A stretch of DNA of 64,000 bases from Sphingobacterium sp. (GTDB taxonomy: Bacteria; Bacteroidota; Bacteroidia; Sphingobacteriales; Sphingobacteriaceae), in NCBI GenBank assembly GCA_031253985.1, contig JAIRVH010000206.1, forward strand, positions 104,079-168,078. The letters are read 5' to 3'. The translations under genes were made by a program, and so were the position numbers. Positions 61,752 to 64,000 of the stretch are shown piece after piece (position 1 is the first letter of the stretch; each line of letters starts with the position of its first letter). The notes under the pieces are model-generated. The model was not told where the DNA came from and did no database searches. It worked only from the letters and a program-made list of their open reading frames with translations.

Positions 61752-61890
61752 TGAAATAAAACACTATCACTGCGGTTTCCTCACTGGGAACCCAATGATG
61801 GTGTTTATCATCTTTACTCTCCATCTTATGTTGCGCGGGTGAAATCTGAAACAACAGCAGAGAAATAGAGACTAACTGTATTCTTCGCAT
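61741..61890 (-). CDS. possible small exported peptide, 49 residues
   Basis: A minus-strand ATG at 61890 opens 49 codons that end inside the last 11 nt of the aldo/keto reductase gene. It begins like a signal peptide (RRIQLVSISLLLFQISPAQ) followed by a charged, His-containing tail (MESKDDKHHHWVPSEETA). The signal-like start is the main support. It could be a real small periplasmic protein, a gene remnant, or chance. Confidence 0.35.
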   Translation of the reverse strand: MRRIQLVSISLLLFQISPAQHKMESKDDKHHHWVPSEETAVIVFYFIRT

Positions 61891-61952
61891 ATTAATTTTT
61901 TAAAATAAACTAGGCCAATGTATGTTTTATATCTTTATATTAAAGCGAAGAA

Positions 61953-62801
61953 ATGAATGAAATACAGCTCATAGACCAATCAGAACTTTCCCAAAAAGGA
62001 GAAGAATACAACTATCATCCATTAAGCACGACCTGTATCCTATTATATAAAGGCGCAGCAACGATAAATTGTAATGGTTCTCCGGTCGAACTCAAAGCCG
62101 GCTGTATTTTCTTTATCGGTTACAATAAGTACTACAGCTTTATGGAAATCAGTACCGATGCTGTTTTCAAAATCTTAAATTATGACCGAAATTTTTCCAA
62201 CAGAATAAGGCTATCAATCAGCAGATACGATGCTTATCGACTCATCAATGCTAGTAGTTCCGCCCCTTTTACTCCTGCTACAGACGACTTTGAAACGATT
62301 TGGACATTACTATCAACCTTGCATCGCAACCGCAAAAGGCCCGTAGATCTAAAAAAAGATTTTCTTCAAAAAGCCGACATCAATATTTTTATGGCCATTA
62401 TCTATCTTTTGGCCAATGTGATTTATACAGCCGGTCAAAGTTCCAATCAGATCCGCAATAAGAGAAAGGAAGAAATTACCGTACATTTTTTACAACTTAT
62501 TGCCGATCATTACAAAACACAGCGAGACCTCGCATTCTATGCCGACCGCCTCCACATTTCCATCAAATACCTATCGATCAGCGTTAAAGAAATCACGAAA
62601 GAATCTCCGTCCGAAATTATCAGCAACTGGCTGATAACCGAAGCTCGGGCCCAACTGATCATTTCCACCAAAACAATCAACCAGATATCACAGGAGTTTA
62701 ACTTTTCAGATCAGTATGCATTTAGCAAATTTTTCAAAAAACACGTCGGCATAACACCCAAGCTATTTCGCGAACAACAGACAACTCTTGTTACCAATTG
62801 A
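61953..62801 (+). CDS. AraC family transcriptional regulator
   Basis: The 282-residue protein has a cupin-like sensor half (about 15-120, CILLYKGAATINCNGSPVEL) and a C-terminal AraC-type double helix-turn-helix (about 180-280): RDLAFYADRLHISIKYLSIS for the first helix pair and KTINQISQEFNFSDQYAFSK with FFKKHVGITPKLFRE for the second. It likely controls neighbouring genes, either the aldo/keto reductase before it or the TolC-family gene after it, which starts 85 nt downstream on the same strand. Effector unknown. Confidence 0.92.
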   Translation: MNEIQLIDQSELSQKGEEYNYHPLSTTCILLYKGAATINCNGSPVELKAGCIFFIGYNKYYSFMEISTDAVFKILNYDRNFSNRIRLSISRYDAYRLINASSSAPFTPATDDFETIWTLLSTLHRNRKRPVDLKKDFLQKADINIFMAIIYLLANVIYTAGQSSNQIRNKRKEEITVHFLQLIADHYKTQRDLAFYADRLHISIKYLSISVKEITKESPSEIISNWLITEARAQLIISTKTINQISQEFNFSDQYAFSKFFKKHVGITPKLFREQQTTLVTN

Positions 62802-62848
62802 ACATCATAAAACAGGAATCAGACATTCCGTACCCTGTAATGATGCAT

Positions 62849-62856
62849 TACCTTTG
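62849..62856 (+). promoter_or_regulatory. putative -7 element of the downstream tolC-like gene
   Basis: TACCTTTG matches TAnnTTTG and lies 29 nt before the ATG at 62886. Without a clear -33 element; this is where an AraC-type activator would be needed. Confidence 0.42.
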
Positions 62857-62885
62857 TAGCACATATATAAACAAAGTTGAATATC

Positions 62886-64000
62886 ATGAATATAAAGTCA
62901 AGAGCCTATAAAATTGGTCTTTACTTGACGTTATGCTTCTTTACATTTTTTTGCAATCAAACATACGGTCAAGACAGCATAAACACCCGAAAAATAACTA
63001 TCGAAAAACTATTTGAACTTGCGCTGCACAATCATCCGAACCTTCTTGTTTCAGCATCTGCGGTAAATATTGCCAAACAAAAGACAGAAGTTGCCAAATT
63101 GAGAAGACTACCTGAGATCAGTGCTTCAGCATCCGCATTTTACCTCGGCGACGCCGCATTAATCGACAAAGACTTATCGGGCTCAGAGAAAGTCCCTTTA
63201 CCTCATTTCGGCAACAACTACGCACTGGAGGCAAAAGAACTCATCTGGAAAGGCGGTATCGTAAAAAACAGTATCAAAGCTTCCTCTTTAGGAGAAGAAT
63301 TAGCCGAATTAGATCATAAAAATGAAGAACAGAACATCAAAATTCTGGTCCTCGGTTATTATCTTGATCTCTTCAAACTTAAGAACCAGAAAGCTGTCTA
63401 TAATCAAAATATTGAGCTGGCGCACAAAAGACTGGACCTGACAGACAAATTATACAAACAGGGCATGATCACCAAAAATGATGTCATCCGCAACCAATTG
63501 CAAATATCCGAGCTGGAATTAGCTAGAGAGGTCATTCAAAACAACATGAGAATCCTGAATGACGAGCTTATAGTGGCATTAGGACTACAGGAAGGCACAG
63601 TAATTGAGCCGGATGATAAACTAATAAACAGTAGCTTTCAGCTGGCAGACCTGGCGAGCTTGAAACAAGATGCTTATATATCCAGCCCCAGTCTGCAGCT
63701 TGCCGCCAAAGAGACAGAACTCCTGCATACCGAAAAAGATATTACAAAATCAGAGAAATCGCCTGCTCTTAGCATCTTCGCTGGAAACAGCCTTGTCAAA
63801 CCAATCACCAATGTGATGCCGGTTATCGATAAATACATGAATACCTGGAATACAGGCATCTCCCTGAGCTATAATATTTCTTCGTTATACACAACTGGAA
63901 AAAAGCTTAAGCTAAATGATCTGCAAATTGAAAAAAACGAGAAATATGAAAGCGCTCTGAAACAAAAAACCAGCGTAGCTGTTAATACTGCATACATTAA
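62886..64000 (+). CDS. TolC family outer membrane protein (3' end beyond window)
   Basis: From the ATG at 62886, 371 codons stay open to the window edge. The product has a signal peptide (about 8-31, NQTYGQ) and the TolC repeat start: ITIEKLFELALHNHPNLLVS, then YALEAKELIWKGGIVKNSIK and LDLTDKLYKQGMITKNDVIR. It would be the outer-membrane duct of an efflux system whose adaptor and pump probably lie downstream. The AraC-type gene just upstream is a good candidate for its regulator, as in many Bacteroidota RND efflux loci. Confidence 0.92.
   Translation, partial: MNIKSRAYKIGLYLTLCFFTFFCNQTYGQDSINTRKITIEKLFELALHNHPNLLVSASAVNIAKQKTEVAKLRRLPEISASASAFYLGDAALIDKDLSGSEKVPLPHFGNNYALEAKELIWKGGIVKNSIKASSLGEELAELDHKNEEQNIKILVLGYYLDLFKLKNQKAVYNQNIELAHKRLDLTDKLYKQGMITKNDVIRNQLQISELELAREVIQNNMRILNDELIVALGLQEGTVIEPDDKLINSSFQLADLASLKQDAYISSPSLQLAAKETELLHTEKDITKSEKSPALSIFAGNSLVKPITNVMPVIDKYMNTWNTGISLSYNISSLYTTGKKLKLNDLQIEKNEKYESALKQKTSVAVNTAYI

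Noticed and set aside
1..64000. Defence island, prophage, CRISPR array or integrative element
   Set aside because: No Cas, integrase, transposase, phage structural gene or repeat array is visible; the only nuclease with a defence-like domain is the lone ATP-cone/Mrr protein.

Overview
The window reads as chromosomal DNA of a member of the Bacteroidota, most likely a Sphingobacterium-like member of the Sphingobacteriaceae. The signs are AT-rich intergenic DNA, many TonB-dependent receptors with carboxypeptidase-like N-terminal domains, a SusC/SusD pair, families typical of this phylum (DUF4876, DUF6850, DUF4249, DUF4377), few Shine-Dalgarno sequences, and several TAnnTTTG promoter elements. 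This placement is inference from gene content. I saw no rRNA, tRNA, CRISPR array, insertion sequence or prophage.

Layout. 1-6531 (minus): a four-gene operon of TonB-dependent receptor, DUF4876 lipoprotein, DUF6850 barrel and di-heme cytochrome c peroxidase (cut by the window edge). 6906-8775: an AlkD-like repair protein and a peroxiredoxin-like protein, divergent from an HxlR regulator, with a perfect palindrome between them. 8848-14514: a methyltransferase, a class D beta-lactamase, an unknown membrane protein, and an overlapping PAP2 phosphatase / phosphoethanolamine transferase pair. 14719-18058: an oxidoreductase, a CPBP protease, a small peptide and a VOC protein. 18151-21663: an operon of small membrane protein, His-rich UreH/NicO-like permease and TonB receptor that looks like metal uptake. 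22055-27272: DUF2891 lipoprotein, sirtuin, small lipoprotein, GH29 alpha-L-fucosidase and RNase HI.

27303-35435 holds SusC, SusD and two AtsA-like sulfatases on the minus strand, with no glycoside hydrolase among them. They are preceded by a leader of about 270 nt that encodes a 31-codon peptide ending in Cys-Arg-Met-Cys-Met-Cys. This suggests a sulfur-scavenging operon controlled by cysteine/methionine supply, and it is the most interesting thing in the window.

35523-46688 is mostly housekeeping: trxB, a DEDDh exonuclease, a paired M16 peptidase, hemF, gpsA, a Rieske protein, ychF, a DUF2892 protein, an ATP-cone/Mrr nuclease fusion, ispE and apt. 46675-57129: a ComEA-like protein, a MacA/TolC pair without its pump, a polysaccharide deacetylase, a TonB receptor/DUF4249 pair, an esterase, a beta-propeller-like protein and a DUF4377/META protein. 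57385-64000: a GH43-like protein, monomeric isocitrate dehydrogenase, an aldo/keto reductase, an AraC regulator and the start of a TolC-family gene.

Two intergenic sites (17446-17514 and 57131-57201) share a 38-39 nt box next to hairpins of unrelated sequence. They look like the 3' ends of two related minus-strand small RNAs. A block around 43720-43960 has about 51% G+C by hand count, far above other intergenic DNA here, and is unexplained.
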